Below are positions 11,041 to 23,700 of a stretch of 64,000 nt of DNA, one piece after another (within the stretch, counting starts at the first letter, position 1; each line of letters starts with the position of its first letter). The translations under genes were made by a program, and so were the position numbers. The stretch comes from Apricaphanius iberus. Taxonomy: Eukaryota > Chordata > Actinopteri > Cyprinodontiformes > Aphaniidae. The notes beneath the pieces are model-generated. The model did not search any database. It had not been told where the DNA came from and saw only the letters and a program-made list of their open reading frames with translations. The stretch lies in the NCBI GenBank assembly GCA_028564705.1, contig JAPXFQ010002700.1:145182-209181 (forward strand), in the 5' to 3' direction.

Positions 11041-12581
11041 TACAGGTCTTTCTCAAAAAATTAGCATATTGTGATAAAGTTAACTATTTTCTGTACTGTA
11101 CTGATTAACGTTAGACTTTCATATATTTTAGATTCATTACACACAACTGAAGTAGTTCAAGCCTTTTATCGTTTTAATATTGATGATTTTGGCATACAGC
11201 TCACGAAAACCCAAAATTCCTATCTCAGAAAATTAGCATAGCATGAAGAGGTTCCCTAAACGAGATATTAACCTAATCATCTGAATCAACTAATTTACTC
11301 TAGACACCTGAGACAGATTCCTGAGGCTTTTAAAAACTCCCAGCCTGGTTCATTACTCAAAACAGCAATCATGGGTAAGACTGCCGATCTGACTGCTGTC
11401 CAGAAGGCCATCATTGACACCCTCAAGCAAGATGGTAAGACACAGAAAGAAATTTCTGAACGAATAGACTGTTCCCAGAGTGCTGTATCAAGGCACCTCA
11501 GTGGGACGTCTGTGGGAAGGAAAAAGTGTGGCACAAAACGCTGCACAACGAGAAGAGGTGACCGGACCCTGAGGCAGATTGTAGAGAAGGACTGATTCCA
11601 GACCTTGGGGGACCTGCGGAAGCAGTGGACTGAGTCTGGAGTAGAAACATCCAGAGTGCCGCATCCCCCAGGTCAAGCCTCTTTTGAACCAGAAACAGCG
11701 GTAGAAGTGCCTGACCTGAGCTACAGAGAAGCAGCACTGGACTGTTGCAAATTTTGCACGTCATTCGGAAAACAAGGTGCCGGAGTCTGGAGGAAGACTG
11801 GGGAGAAGAAAATGCCAAAATGCCTGAAGTCCAGTGTCAAGTACCCACAGTCAGTGATGGTCTGGGGTGCCATGTCAGCTGCTGATGTTGATCCACTGTG
11901 TTTTATCAAGGGCAGGGTCAATGCAGCTAGCTATCAGGAGATTTTGGAGCACTTCATGCTTCAATCTGCTGAAAAGCTTTATATAGATGAAGATTTCATT
12001 TTTCCGCACGACCTTGCACCTGCTCACAGTGCCAAAACCACTGCTAAATGGTTTACTGACCATGGTATTACAGTACGTAATTGGCCTGCCAACTCTCCTG
12101 ACCTGAATCCCATAGAGAATCTGTGGGATATTGTGAAGAGAAAGTTGAGAGACGCAAGACCTAACACTCTGGATGAGCTTAAGGCTGCTATCAAAGCATC
12201 CTGGGCGTCCATAAAACCTCAGCAGTGCCACAGGCTAATTGCCTCCATGCCACGCCGCATTAAAGCAGTCATTTCTTCAAAAGAATTCCCAACCAAGTAT
12301 TGAGTGCATAACTGAACGTAATTATTTGAAGGTTGACTTTTTTTGTATCAAAAACACTTTTCTTTTATTGGTCGGATGAAATATGCTAATTTTTTTAGAT
12401 AGGAATTTTGGGTGTTCATGAACTGTATGCCAAAATCATCAATATTAAAACAATAAAAGGCTTGAACTACTTCAGTTGTGTGTAATGAATCTAAAATATA
12501 TGAAAGTCTAATGTTTATCAGTACATTACAGAAAATAATGAACTTTATCACAATATGCTAATTTTTTGAGAAGGACCTGTA
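11041..12581 (+). mobile_element. Tc1/mariner transposon with 200-bp TIRs
   Basis: The element is bounded by TA on both sides. Its ends, CAGGTCTTTCTCAAAAAATT on the left and the complement of the right end, match over about 200 bp (11041-11240 and 12382-12581) with a few differences. The outer and inner parts of each TIR share a TTAGCATA motif, as in IR/DR-type Tc1 elements with two transposase binding sites per end. It contains one transposase gene in + orientation. The copy is full length (1.54 kb) but its gene is broken. Confidence 0.9.
11371..12303 (+). pseudogene. Tc1-type DDE transposase, inactivated
   Basis: The N-terminal helix-turn-helix pair is readable from ATG at 11371 (MGKTADLTAVQKAII, then EISERIDCSQSAVSRHL). 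A stop at 11593-11595 (KD*FQTL) interrupts it, and frameshifts follow to about 11750. The catalytic half is then open: VMVWGAMS, the second catalytic Asp in DLAPAHSAKTT, the final Glu in PNSPDLNPIENLW-type context (here WPANSPDLNPIENLW), and the C-terminal IASMPRRIKAVI. The region that should carry the first catalytic Asp (normally DES just before KFC) is deleted: the sequence reads LDCCKFCTSFG. With one catalytic residue gone and the frame broken, this copy cannot encode an active enzyme. Family length is about 340 residues and the remaining span fits that. Confidence 0.9.
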
Positions 12582-13540
12582 GAGCAAAAAGTGTCAAATA
12601 CTGAGGAAAAAAGGAGACCAGTAGAATCCGTCAGACTTTTCACAATTTGATCTGAAGCACATAACAGTCTTAGAACAGATTAGGGAAGTGCTGATTCATG
12701 TTTTTGATCAGATGATTTTACATTTAGCATGGATATATGACTTGAAGATTAATTTTTTTGAATGATTTTAATATACATATGATTATATTTTTATGCTCCA
12801 CATATTTTTGTCCTCATATCAAACCATCAAACTTCAGTTCAGTGCTGCGTTTTCGAATAGGCACTAGTCAGCTTAAATTTCTGGCACAGTTGTTTCTAAC
12901 AAACTTAGGCTAATAGGAAACATATCAATTCTGTTAAGACAAGACAGTTCATTAACTTACGGAGGCTGAGTCTGCTAATGGTCCACTGTTAGCACTTTCA
13001 AAACACCTGCACTGACTTTTATTATGGTTGGAACTGCTGGCAGACTGCAGTCATAGTTGGTGAAGGGGAAAACATGGGTGTACTCCAAGCTTGAATTGCA
13101 TTTTGCTAAAATAACCATAGAAAGCCTTAAAAAGCTATTTTATAGATTTCAACTTCTGGGATAGACATGTACATAGCATGTAGCTACTTATGTCTCTATC
13201 CATCAGGCGTCTCTGCTGTTGGGATTGATCCAGCTGCTGTCCTTTAGGAATGTAGAATAAAGTTAGAGACATTTTACAAAGTAAAATTACAACAAAAAAA
13301 GTTGTTCCAGCTGCCAAAACTGGAGCAGCTATGAGCTTTGAGAAGCGGGAGGGTGTGTTTGCAACTCTACCAGAGGTAAGCTGCTCTCTAGTGCTGACAC
13401 CTCTTGCACTTTCTAGTGGTAACATAGTGATGTAAAATACCTAAACATCTTTTGTCATGCAGTCCGTGGTATAGAGTGTTTTTTATTATCTAGAAGCAAT
13501 CATTAAAAGGTAACAGGTCTTTAGGAACATTGACAGTAGG
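12582..13540. other. No gene seen
   Basis: AT-rich sequence after the Tc1 element. No supported exon, RNA or repeat boundary was recognised. Confidence 0.5.
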
Positions 13541-13640
13541 GCTGGGAGATATGACCTAAAATCGATAAATGTTATATTGAGGATTCCACCTCGATAACGG
13601 TAGGTGGACGATAACAATGACAACTAGATGAGGAAGTGAA
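13541..13640. mobile_element. MITE end of the GGGCTGGGAGATATG type
   Basis: GGGCTGGGAGATATGACCTA followed by CGATA-rich sequence is a common terminus of non-autonomous DNA transposons in fish. A related start, ACTGGGCGATATGACCTCAA, occurs at 60608. The other end was not located. Confidence 0.35.
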
Positions 13641-14450
13641 TGGTGCTATGAGTGAAATTGGTGACTTTACCATGCAGTCGTTTATTTTAGATAGACAATA
13701 GAGATTGTTTGCATTTACATCGGTGCACAGGTAAGATCAGGCAGCAGTGGCTTCTAGCAGTCTATCGATATTCTGGACTCAGTGGGGTTAATATCTGCTC
13801 TGGCTAAATGAGCAGGACCTGGGCGGGCCGAGCTGTTGGGCTAGAAATGCTCTGTTTCAACAGCAGCTCTGTTGCTGCAGTAACAATGATACATGCACAA
13901 CGTTAGAGTCTCAAAGTATGCAATAACACCATAAAAAGTCACCATATTTGTCGCTAGTTTCATTTATTTAAAAACTGTTGCTAGATGAGTCTAAACACTC
14001 GCTAAATATAGCGACACAGTTGCTGTTTTAGCAGCACTGTTTCTTCTGGATAAGATGACTGTAGTCACGTGACTCAAGGCAACGCTTGTTTCTTGAAGGG
14101 GAAGGAGCACCGCTAAACTAAAACACACCTTTTCATTTTTTTTTAAATACCAAATTTATCTCCATAGGCAACATTTTCAGGATACCACCTAGCCCTTATT
14201 GACAATATCATCAGGAAGTTTCAAAATTTAGAGCTAATTTGACCCTTTTCAAAAAGACTTAACTATGGTCATGATTTAAATTTAGCAGAATACAAGCAGT
14301 TTTCTACTTCCTGAATTTTTGAGACATTTTTTTGCATTTTCATAATGTTCATAAGCATAGCTTATTTTCAGCATAAAGCTGAAAAAAACAGTAGACAGTA
14401 ACACATGGACGATTATTGATAGATCGATCCAAGTTAAAAGTAAATGAATG

Positions 14451-15301
14451 GTTAAAAGGCATATTAATGCCACTTTTATAAACACGAGCCTGGGGAAAAG
14501 ATAAATAAATTGCATATAATTATAAGCTATTTAATTTTTATATAATTTCATAATGTGGCAGCTTTGATTAGTTAGACAACTTTATTGCAGACTAGTAAGC
14601 ACAACTGTGAATTGAACTGTGATTTGACAGTATTTGTGTTTTACACATTCACATAATTAATTTAAAAAAAGTTTTGGTTTTGGTGGATTATGTAGGGAAC
14701 GGTCAACTGTGTGAGGCATGGCTTATCACTACTTAGTGGCAACCAAAGTAAAATAAAGTATCCAAAAGGCTTGTCAACTTGCCATGAATGTCTACTTAAG
14801 TAAGTATTCTACCCTTGATGACCAAAAACATAAAGAAACATATCACTCTACCCCAAGCAAAGCATGGTTTATGTAAATATGGCTCATGTTACTGAGAACA
14901 ACCCAGAAGTGGTGTCTCTGACCGTGAAAACTCGTTGGATACACTTAACAATGTGCAATATATTTTGTTATGCAGATTTAACCAAAGCAAAATCCGTGAT
15001 TACTCCCAGTGTTTAACGCTGTGTCTAATTTCTTTAGCAGGGCTCTACCCACGACTTCAGTGTTATTGACCACTTTGCAGTTTGATTCTTTTCCACTCAG
15101 GTATTTACAAGCCATTATATGTTCCCAAGTTACCAATGTGCTTCATCATTCACAGTTGTGCGTACTAGTCTGCAATAAAGTTTAGTCTAACTAATCAAAG
15201 CTGCCACATTATGAAATGATATAACAATTAATTATACGCAATTTATTTATCTTTTTTTCAGGCTTGTGTTTATGAAAGTTGCATAAATACACCTTTTAAC
15301 A
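14451..15301. mobile_element. Element with about 160-bp inverted repeats
   Basis: 14451-14612 and 15147-15301 are reverse complements at high identity. Both carry TAATGTGGCAGCTTTGATTA and the block GCAGACTAGTA. The outer ends read GTTAAAAGG on each side. The 530-bp centre has no reading frame of note. This is a foldback or MITE-type structure of unknown family. Confidence 0.6.
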
Positions 15302-17090
15302 ATTTAATGTTTAGATAATATGACAAAGAACATAGGTCTAATGAATAGAATAGAGTTATAGTTTGCCAACTATTTGGACTTATTTCCATGTATGTTATTG
15401 CTCTTTCATTAGTGTAAGTGATTGTTAGTCTGCTTGTTTTTCTCTTGTGTCCCTATGGTAGCCCTGTAATTCGACCCGATTTCTATGCTGCTGATTGTGA
15501 AAATCTGTTGACAAAAACTAGTGAGAGTGCAGCTACAGTAAAAGGGGAGGCAAGACTGAATTCTCCAAAGATTACCAGTAATGCTTTGGAGCGCTGCGCT
15601 TTGGCAATAACTGAGCTACCAACATCACATGCAGCATGAGCTGTTAAAACAAGCATCATTTCCTGGTAGACCAGAGGGAAAACAGCTCACAGCCTACTGA
15701 CTGCCATGTGTTGAACAGAGATGTTTTTTCTCATAAATCTTCCAAAAATGACACCATTATTTTTGACTGGGTTGCTATTCTCCTCGTTGTTATTCATGTC
15801 ATTTTTCTGTCTTTTTCTACATTAAACAGTCAGAGAGTGAGATTTCAAAGCCACATGTTAGTGAAAAATGATTGAATGTACCTAAGTTTTATTTTTGTTT
15901 TGTTTTTTTCAGATTTTTCTGGGTGTCTCAGCAGTTATGCAAGCTCTAAACATGTAATGTGATGAAAATGTATTTTCCCCCTACACATGACTTCTGTTTT
16001 TGCTTTGTATTGTTACACTTAAATACAGTGGGATCTCTGATAAGGAATAAATCTGAATACTACTAAGTCCAAATACAAACAGTACATTGAGAATCCAATA
16101 AATCCCCTCTCCGCCCATTATGAAATGCAAACTTGTGATCCTGAGCACAAACGAAACCACCAAGTGCCTCTCTCTACACTGACTTTGTTATGAAAGTATA
16201 GTGTTTTTCTTGTGCAGCTGCTACTTTCTGATCTGTCAGGTCCTTGCCTTTTTTTTCCTTCTTCATCCTGGCAAGCAAAGCTGTTCCAGAGCCATCAGAA
16301 AAATGTATGCAAGGTTTGAAAAGGTGCAAAATTTCTGTTGTGCAGCATCACCCCAAGCAAAGCTCCAAACGGCTATAATGTTATGGGACTTTCCTTAACA
16401 TTTGGAAATGCAGGCACAGCAAATTATCAATGAAGTGATTTATTTTTAAATACAAGACTGGAGATAATGATGGGTTTTATGCCAGAGTTTCTAGTACCAT
16501 AGTATTGACATTTTTCAACAAAAACTGCTGAAATAAATAGCATTTGTATTTTGCATATGTATCCTACTGTATTTCATTTCAATTTAGTTATATAGTGGCA
16601 ACTTAGAACAGATATCAATTTAAGGCCTGTTATATATGAAGCTGCCAAAATAAATGTGGTAATAGGATTGGAAGTATATATGTACAATCTAATTCCCACA
16701 TATTGATTGAATAAGGAGAGTTCAAATAAATACACTTTTTAAACTGAGTTCTGTTTGAGCTATTAATAGCGATCTCTAAAACAACACTTCCTTCCTTAGC
16801 TGTAGTCACTGCGACACACGTGGAGCGTTTAGAGTGGCTCATATACATTTATTAAGCACTAGACAAAAAGGGAAAAAACTCCTGTCTGATTGAGTAGCTC
16901 AAATACAGGATTTAAAATGACTCTTTGTCAGGAAAAGTCTTTAAAGACATTGAGTAAAACTTCAGGCCGAGGCCTGGTTTACCCAAAGATAGCAGATGAA
17001 AGTTAAAAAGTTAATAATAAAAAGAAGAGGAAACACCTTTAAAATTAGTTATCCTAAATCATTTGCCTCTGCCCAAAGAGACCTTATGAA
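15302..17090. other. No gene seen
   Basis: AT-rich sequence. Several short frames begin with hydrophobic residues (15418, 16201) but start with GTG, have no splice context and match nothing I recognise. Confidence 0.45.
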
Positions 17091-17700
17091 CGATTAAGCT
17101 CTCCAAGCGTTCTCAGTCATGGATGGGTGACGGGGCTCAGACGACGTTAGCCCAGCAGGCTAAGCTAGTTAGCAGGCTGGTAGCTCCTGGAGCTTCCAAT
17201 CGGGACACCGTTTCCCTCCTTTCTGGATACAGCTGTGTGTCGGATGGCCACCGACACTCATGAACAGCACCTCTGGGATTCTCGGACCCGGCCACTATTA
17301 TCAGTCCCGTGTCAGGGGCTCGATGCGGCCTCTGGCACGACGGGATGCGGCCTCTGTCTCAGTCTTTGGGTTCCTTGAAGCAAATTCCTGCAGAAACTTG
17401 TGCCTTCCTCTGCTGGCTAAGGAACAAGATTGGAGATTCTTTTTCTCTTCTGTTGCCCACCACAGCTGGCAGCAGCATGCGGAACATTCTGCATAGTTCA
17501 GGCAGAACAACGGGATTTGTTAATCAATGTTTTTCAGTCACCTTATAGGTCGTCCGTTGGTGTTGCTCGAATGAGGTCCTCCTCAAACTCAGATGTGTCT
17601 CTTTTCGCCGCGAAGGAAGATTCCTTCATCATTTTTTTTCTATATCGTTCAGGCCTACATTTACTTTTTTTAAACTGGATGGAAGTTTTTTTGTAAATAT
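17091..17700. other. GC-richer stretch, no identified gene
   Basis: This part is less AT-rich than its surroundings. It contains a small direct repeat around GATGCGGCCTCTG (17321 and 17345) and TTAGC-type motifs. Overlapping frames on both strands exist, but none resembles a known protein. It could be a captured exon or a repeat of unknown type. Confidence 0.35.
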
Positions 17701-17759
17701 GTCCCTAATGTAGATTTATTTATCTTTCTTGCAAGATTCTAAGTAGTTTAAATGATTGT

Positions 17760-17810
17760 TCTATTCTATTCTATTCTATTCTATTCTATTCTATTCTATT
17801 CTATTCTATT
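17760..17810. repeat. Pentanucleotide microsatellite (CTATT)n
   Basis: Ten uninterrupted copies of CTATT. Confidence 0.97.
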
Positions 17811-20450
17811 TAAACTCTGACTAGGGTTTTCTTTGTTCAAATAAAAAAAAAGGTTCCAGATCTGAAACATATAGGTAAAAATGAAAACTGCAAATACTTT
17901 TTTCACATCACTATACAGAAGTTTGTAGGGATGGGAAGACATGGAGCTGAGCCGTCTCTAGCTTGCTTAGAATTTCAGTCAGACACATTTGCCTATGCAG
18001 ACATGATCATTACTGCATCAAATAGTGTTGATTGCATGACTAAATGCTTATTGAGACAGACCTAACAAAGAGAACAACTGTAATATTGATTCAGTAATTA
18101 TAAATTCAATCCATGTACACTTAGTTCATAAAAAACTAATTTGTATGTCTTATGTGTCCTATGTATGAACTGCATGGCTTTTGCTGCTGCATGTAAAACC
18201 GTTTAAAGGCTTTGACAGATCCCAGAGAGGTAGCTGAAGGATGGCTTAGAAGTTAATCAGCACAAACCACAGAGTCAATATGAAAGAGCACAGTGATAGT
18301 ATTCTGCTCGTCTCAGGGGCAGCTGGCTGCTTAAACGCAGCAGTAAAGCAGAGATGGAAGGATCCAGCAGAACCACTGACAAACTCTCCCAAAAAGCATG
18401 CTAAAATATGACGTTTAATTCCAATAACTCGAGATGTTAAAAATCATGAGAGAGAGTTTAAACAGGAAGTATGTAATACAGCAAACATTTGACGATACCC
18501 ATTAAACAGAGGGAACACACTATCTTAAACTATTAAAACATGTTTTATTCTACCTAGAAATGTTTTAGCTGAGTTTCTGCTCCACCTTCAGGTACATGCA
18601 ACTCAGTATAAACTTTCAAACAAATTTTGGTCTTTGACCTTTTTACACACCAGTGGGTATCAGTTGTGATCTCCATGGTTCTCAAACTGTTGTCAAAGCC
18701 TAATTAGTGGTACTTTTATATGTTTAAGTAGCTTTATCTTTGCTTCAAACTCAAGCTACAAAAGGGCTATGGAGAACAATTCAAGAACAGAAGCAAGCAT
18801 CATTCAACCCAGATAAACTGCCACTTCTTTAATTTTTTTATTTGGAACATGAGGTTGGGAATGAGACCAAACCAAACTTGTCTCTGTTCCACTTACACCT
18901 TAAAAACCACCATGATTTGCTAAATATTGTGCTCAGTAACAAGCTAATTGCTACAAGTTGGAGCTTCTTTGTATTTTTGTTTGTCCAAAAACCAAACCAG
19001 CTTGTTCACCAACAGGTTTTGTACATAGCTAATAATAAGGATATTTCATTTAGATAAAAAACATTTTCAAAACACTGTATTACTGTAGTGATGTGTTTAA
19101 CATGGAGCAGCCACACTGGATTTTGAAGGTGGAGTTTGTGAAAAAGCTTTGAAGAAAATTGGGCTTTGTGTATTTTTGGACTTCTGACTGCAAATTGATG
19201 TACTAGAATGGAAAGTTCTTCAAACAAGAACTCATTCCAGTGGATATAAAAATAATTTATTTGTACCATTTTCTAAAGACAGTAATTAAGAAAAAGAAAT
19301 GATCTGTTATTGTTTGTTAATGTCAGTCAGTTTGTGTGTACTTATTATAAAACACAAGGAACCACTGACGTGTACTTCTAACTGGCCACAAAATTCTCAG
19401 ACTAAGAGTTTTATCAGCTCCTGGCAATAAATGGCTATCTGTCAATGTAAGGACCAACGTATATTTTGATTATAACCTCAATAAGCTTGTAATGATGTTT
19501 CTTAAATCAGTAATTTTTTGTTTAGTCTTTCTTTTTCTTTCTTCTCCCAGTATCATCTTGTCTGCACAGAGCTGTAAAGTAATAACAATCTTCCATAGCG
19601 ATTCAGTGTTTCCTGAATGAGGTCTAAATAATTTAAATTTTTATCATCATTAAAGTTGTCAATAAATCATGCCTGTAAATGTTGACGTCTCCCTTCAGAT
19701 TAGTTTCTGGCTTCAGAGAAATAAAGTGCTACAGTAAAGTGCTCCATGTTTCTCAATCATTTGTATTGATGTGTGCTTCCTGAATTCCGCCGACGTTCAG
19801 AGCTAATTGTGAACTGATACCTCTGCTTCACTTGGACTATCGCTAAGCAGAGGTCACCAAGCTGCATTAGTCCAAGCAGGGTATCATATGAAACTTTGTC
19901 AATACCACACAGAGGTCTGAGGCCACTCTGATACCAGATACTATCTCTTTACCCTTTGATATTATTGACTCTGTGGTCTCTGTGTTGATTAACTTCTGCA
20001 CCCTATTCTAGCAGGCTGCCTCTCTAGGCCATGTCACAGCTCTTAAAGAGTGCTTATTGAGGTTGTAACCAAACCGTTTTTGTATTTTCTGAAGTCTAGT
20101 TTATTTTACTTAACCTGATGCTTGGTATGATCGACTGTTCTCGCTTTTTCTCACTGTTCTGGAATTTAATGTAAAAGCATTTTGAAATTTTTTGAGGGTC
20201 ATTCTCAAACGTTCTCTTTAAATGGTGTGCAAATGTCACTTTTTATATTATGGTTTCGATCTCTGCTTCATAAGTGAACAATCCACACATGAATAACAAT
20301 GACCTATCCATTTTTTTGCACATTTTTGCCTCAGAAATCTAGTGCTTCCATGAGCTGTTTGAAATTAACTTTTGGGGAATTTTGCATAAAACCGTCTCTC
20401 AGCAGTGAAAATCTGCCCATCCACGTCTCCTTTTGCAATTGCATACATAC
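17811..20450. other. No gene seen; one hairpin at 19815-19886
   Basis: Mostly AT-rich sequence without supported exons. At 19815-19886 TGATACC-CTGCTT and GGACTA pair with their complements downstream to form an imperfect stem of about 19 bp. Confidence 0.45.
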
Positions 20451-20452
20451 AG

Positions 20453-20620
20453 CCAGAGGTCGGTAGAGTACCCAAAATTGTACTCAAGAAAGAGTATAAC
20501 TACTTTAACTTACCCACTTTTACCCACGTAAAAGTGAAAAGCAGCTGTTCCAAAAATCACTGAGGTAAAAGTAAAACAGTATTTAGTAAAAAGGTTACTT
20601 GAATACTGACATATGATTTA
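20453..20620. mobile_element. hAT-type MITE end
   Basis: CAGAGGTCGGTAGAGTACCC, followed by repeated ACTCAAG and TACTT motifs and AAAAGTAAAA blocks, is the characteristic end of a widespread vertebrate hAT-like non-autonomous family beginning CAGAGG. Confidence 0.5.
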
Positions 20621-20634
20621 ATATTTATGAAATG

Positions 20635-20780
20635 TCATCAAATCAAATTGAATTTGTATAGCACTTTTCATTATAAAATCAAAACAAAGTGTTTTACATG
20701 ATAAAAAACAATATATGAGCAAATTAATAAATGAACAAACAAAAGACATTTAAAGCTAAACCAATCATACAAAACCAGCT
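20635..20780. repeat. LINE 3'-tail-like repeat
   Basis: AATTTGTATAGCACTTTTCA followed by CAAAGTGTTTTACATGATAA is typical of the tail shared by L2-clade LINEs and their SINEs in fish. No upstream RT sequence is present. Confidence 0.45.
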
Positions 20781-23700
20781 AAACTTTCAGCGCACATAAG
20801 ACACACACACTCTCCCCTACCCTTTCACTCCAAACACACTGCTCAATCAGTTCCTCATTCTTTAAACAAATATACAATATAATTCAACATCTAGAATTTA
20901 CCTACTGTGACAAAACTATATTTTGGAGATCCATCCTTATTGAAAGCCAAAGTGCTAAAATTAAATTAAAAATTCATTTTAGCACAATTTTAGCACAAAA
21001 TTAAATTAGAAAAAGATTTTATAGTAGATTTTATTTTTCAGTCATTTTAAATCATCGCATTAGTTTTTATTCCAAAACTTCTTTTTCACAAAATCAGCTT
21101 TTATTTCAAAGTGGTGTTTGATATGTGTGTTTTAAATTCTAAGCAAGTCCAGAAAGTAGTTGTGATAAGCTGGAAAGCTTTTTTACCAGAAGTGAATATC
21201 CTAGAATACTCTAAAAACACATGTAAACAAACGCAGCAGCATTTTTTGTTGTTTCTCAACACCTCATTTTGTTCAAAATCTCCAAAAGAAAAGATTAGAT
21301 AAATTATCCTTTCAATATGAAGCATGTAGTGCCCAAACGTTGCATTAACTACTGATTACAGCAACTATAGAACACCGTTCTGGTGAAACAATCTCTGGCT
21401 GTTGCTGAACTGACAAATCAGGAGCATCCACTTTCATTGACAGAAACGTATAGTTAGAAAATGGGGCTCGACTTCGTCCGTCCTTGCATGGGTGAGTTGT
21501 ATAGTAGTATAAAGTAGGCTTTAGGCTACTCAGATGGGTGGCCGTGGTCTGCTTCTGCTAATTTGCATAAACAACTCATATGTAAAGGGTCTGAAATTGT
21601 CAAAAATCGAGCAAGATCACTTTATGTAAATTATTTTGCGCAAAAAAACCCCATAAAGATATGATTATATGATCTTTTTGCTTTTAAAACTGTATTTTTA
21701 CTTTTTTCTTTTAATAAAATATTGTATTATTATGCAAAAAGGAAGGCCGAAACTAGATATTAATCAATGTTTTTAGAACATTGTGAGGTTTAAATAAATT
21801 GGAGTACAAGTTAAAAAGGAATAATCATGAATATCTGAGATCTAAAGATGTCCGGGCATACTCAGTTTATAATGGTATTCAACAGAATATAATAGTTGAA
21901 GAAAAAACTGATTTGTTTGTGACACACGGTCGCCTTCAGCAGAATGGACCAGGCTGCTGAGTCAGCAACTACAGTGGGAGCTAAATAAAGTTATAGAACT
22001 GCTGATTTTTGTTTAGGAGGTGGAAAGCTTGAGAAGATTCCTTGTCTAAAAATCTAATGTGTGATACTAAAGAAGGTATATTTACCTACATCTTTAAAAC
22101 ATTCTGGTTTAAACATATTTTACGGTTTCCAATTAACTTGCAGTATAAAATGGAGTGAAATGTATATCTTCACTTATGAAAATGTTTACACTTTGTTCAT
22201 CAACAGTTTTGTAACACTAGACATGAGTTTTAACACCAGGACTATAACTAGAGTTTGAGAGAAAAAAAAAAGAAGATAAAACCTTTCTGATTTTATTTTT
22301 GGAAAAAAAAAAAAACAAACATAATGACAGAAGAGACAGAGTAATTGTCCTCTTTTAGCCATTAATTCCTGGACATCCATAAATGACAATGTCTGGCCAT
22401 CAGTTTTTTACCCTTACCTGAAGCGTAATGTAGCGGGATAATGATCCAAAGAATGTCAACCCCAGTTCTGAATGTTTAATACAATTAAGATGTTGGCCTG
22501 CTTAGATTCTGATAGTAAATCTGAGAAAAATGTTCTAGTATTATCTTGAAAAGATTGGTTATGTTTTAAGATCTCTAATATGGCTCAATTAAAGCAATTC
22601 AGCCAAGAAAAGCTATCAAAAATCGCTACTGCTTTTCAACTTCATGCAAAGCTTCATAGACACCATGCCTTGTAAAACCAGTTGTTTAGTTGGGTGCAAT
22701 TATTTTTTCATATTTGGCCAGGTTGATTTAGATAGATAAGCATCTGGAGTAAACAAAATCATACCTAAATTATCACAAGCATGCGGTATCTGTGTCTTTG
22801 AGTAAGAAACTCAACAACAGAGGTCCAACTAGTGTTGTTTTCAAATGCTTAGTTCCCTGAGAATAATCTATTTGCAGCAACAAGACGAGCTCATCACTCT
22901 CTTTCATCGCTTGGAACTAACGAAGAGGTAAAAAGGTATTTATGGCAAAAAAAATTTGCATTTTGAGGGGAAACTAATGTTTTAATAGCGGGCTTGTTCC
23001 GTGCGCTTTGTCCATCCGGGCTCTTGTAGAAGTAAAGATGTCATCTAATATACTTTCCCCTGAAAAGAGGACCTGCGCCTATGTATTTTAAAACTGATTT
23101 TTAAAGTCATATTTTACAATATCGCCAACATTTTGCAATTAATGTGCTTTACGTAATTATTACATAATATTTTAATGACTATTTTCAAAGATGTACTGCA
23201 AAAACAACACACTGTCACTTTAAGATAATCCTAACAGATATTCCCCCCATGTTTCGTTCGTTCAAAGTATTCTGGTCTGCTCTGAAGAATGTCAGGACCG
23301 CTCCAATCACAAATCAGGGATAATGAACACGTTGGATTGTCTTGGCCCGATATCGCAGCGTGTGTGGTGTGTTGGGAAGACAAACGAGGATGAAGACTAT
23401 TAAATGTGAGTTGTAGCTAATCAGAAAGCGAAGTGACAGGCAGTGATATGTCTTGGAAGTGTCTCTTAATATTTACAAATTTCAGCTCACTTTACCGCAG
23501 TCCACAAACCAAAAAACAGAGACCAAAGTAAAGTGTGTAATGACTTCTCCGGGTTGAAACACCCCCAATAACTTTACATCTTTGTATACCAAATATGCCC
23601 CTGCTCCTGCTGTCTACACTCCTTTATCCAACACCTTTTAATTTTCTGCTGTTTATTTTTCAGTTAATTTTTTTTTCAAAAACTGTTGCCAATGCCTCCT

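Noticed and set aside
15418..15639. Hydrophobic-start frame resembling a signal peptide
   Set aside because: Starts with GTG, lacks splice context and further domain similarity.
17260..17696. Overlapping frames on both strands in a GC-richer stretch
   Set aside because: Frames conflict with each other and match no known protein.
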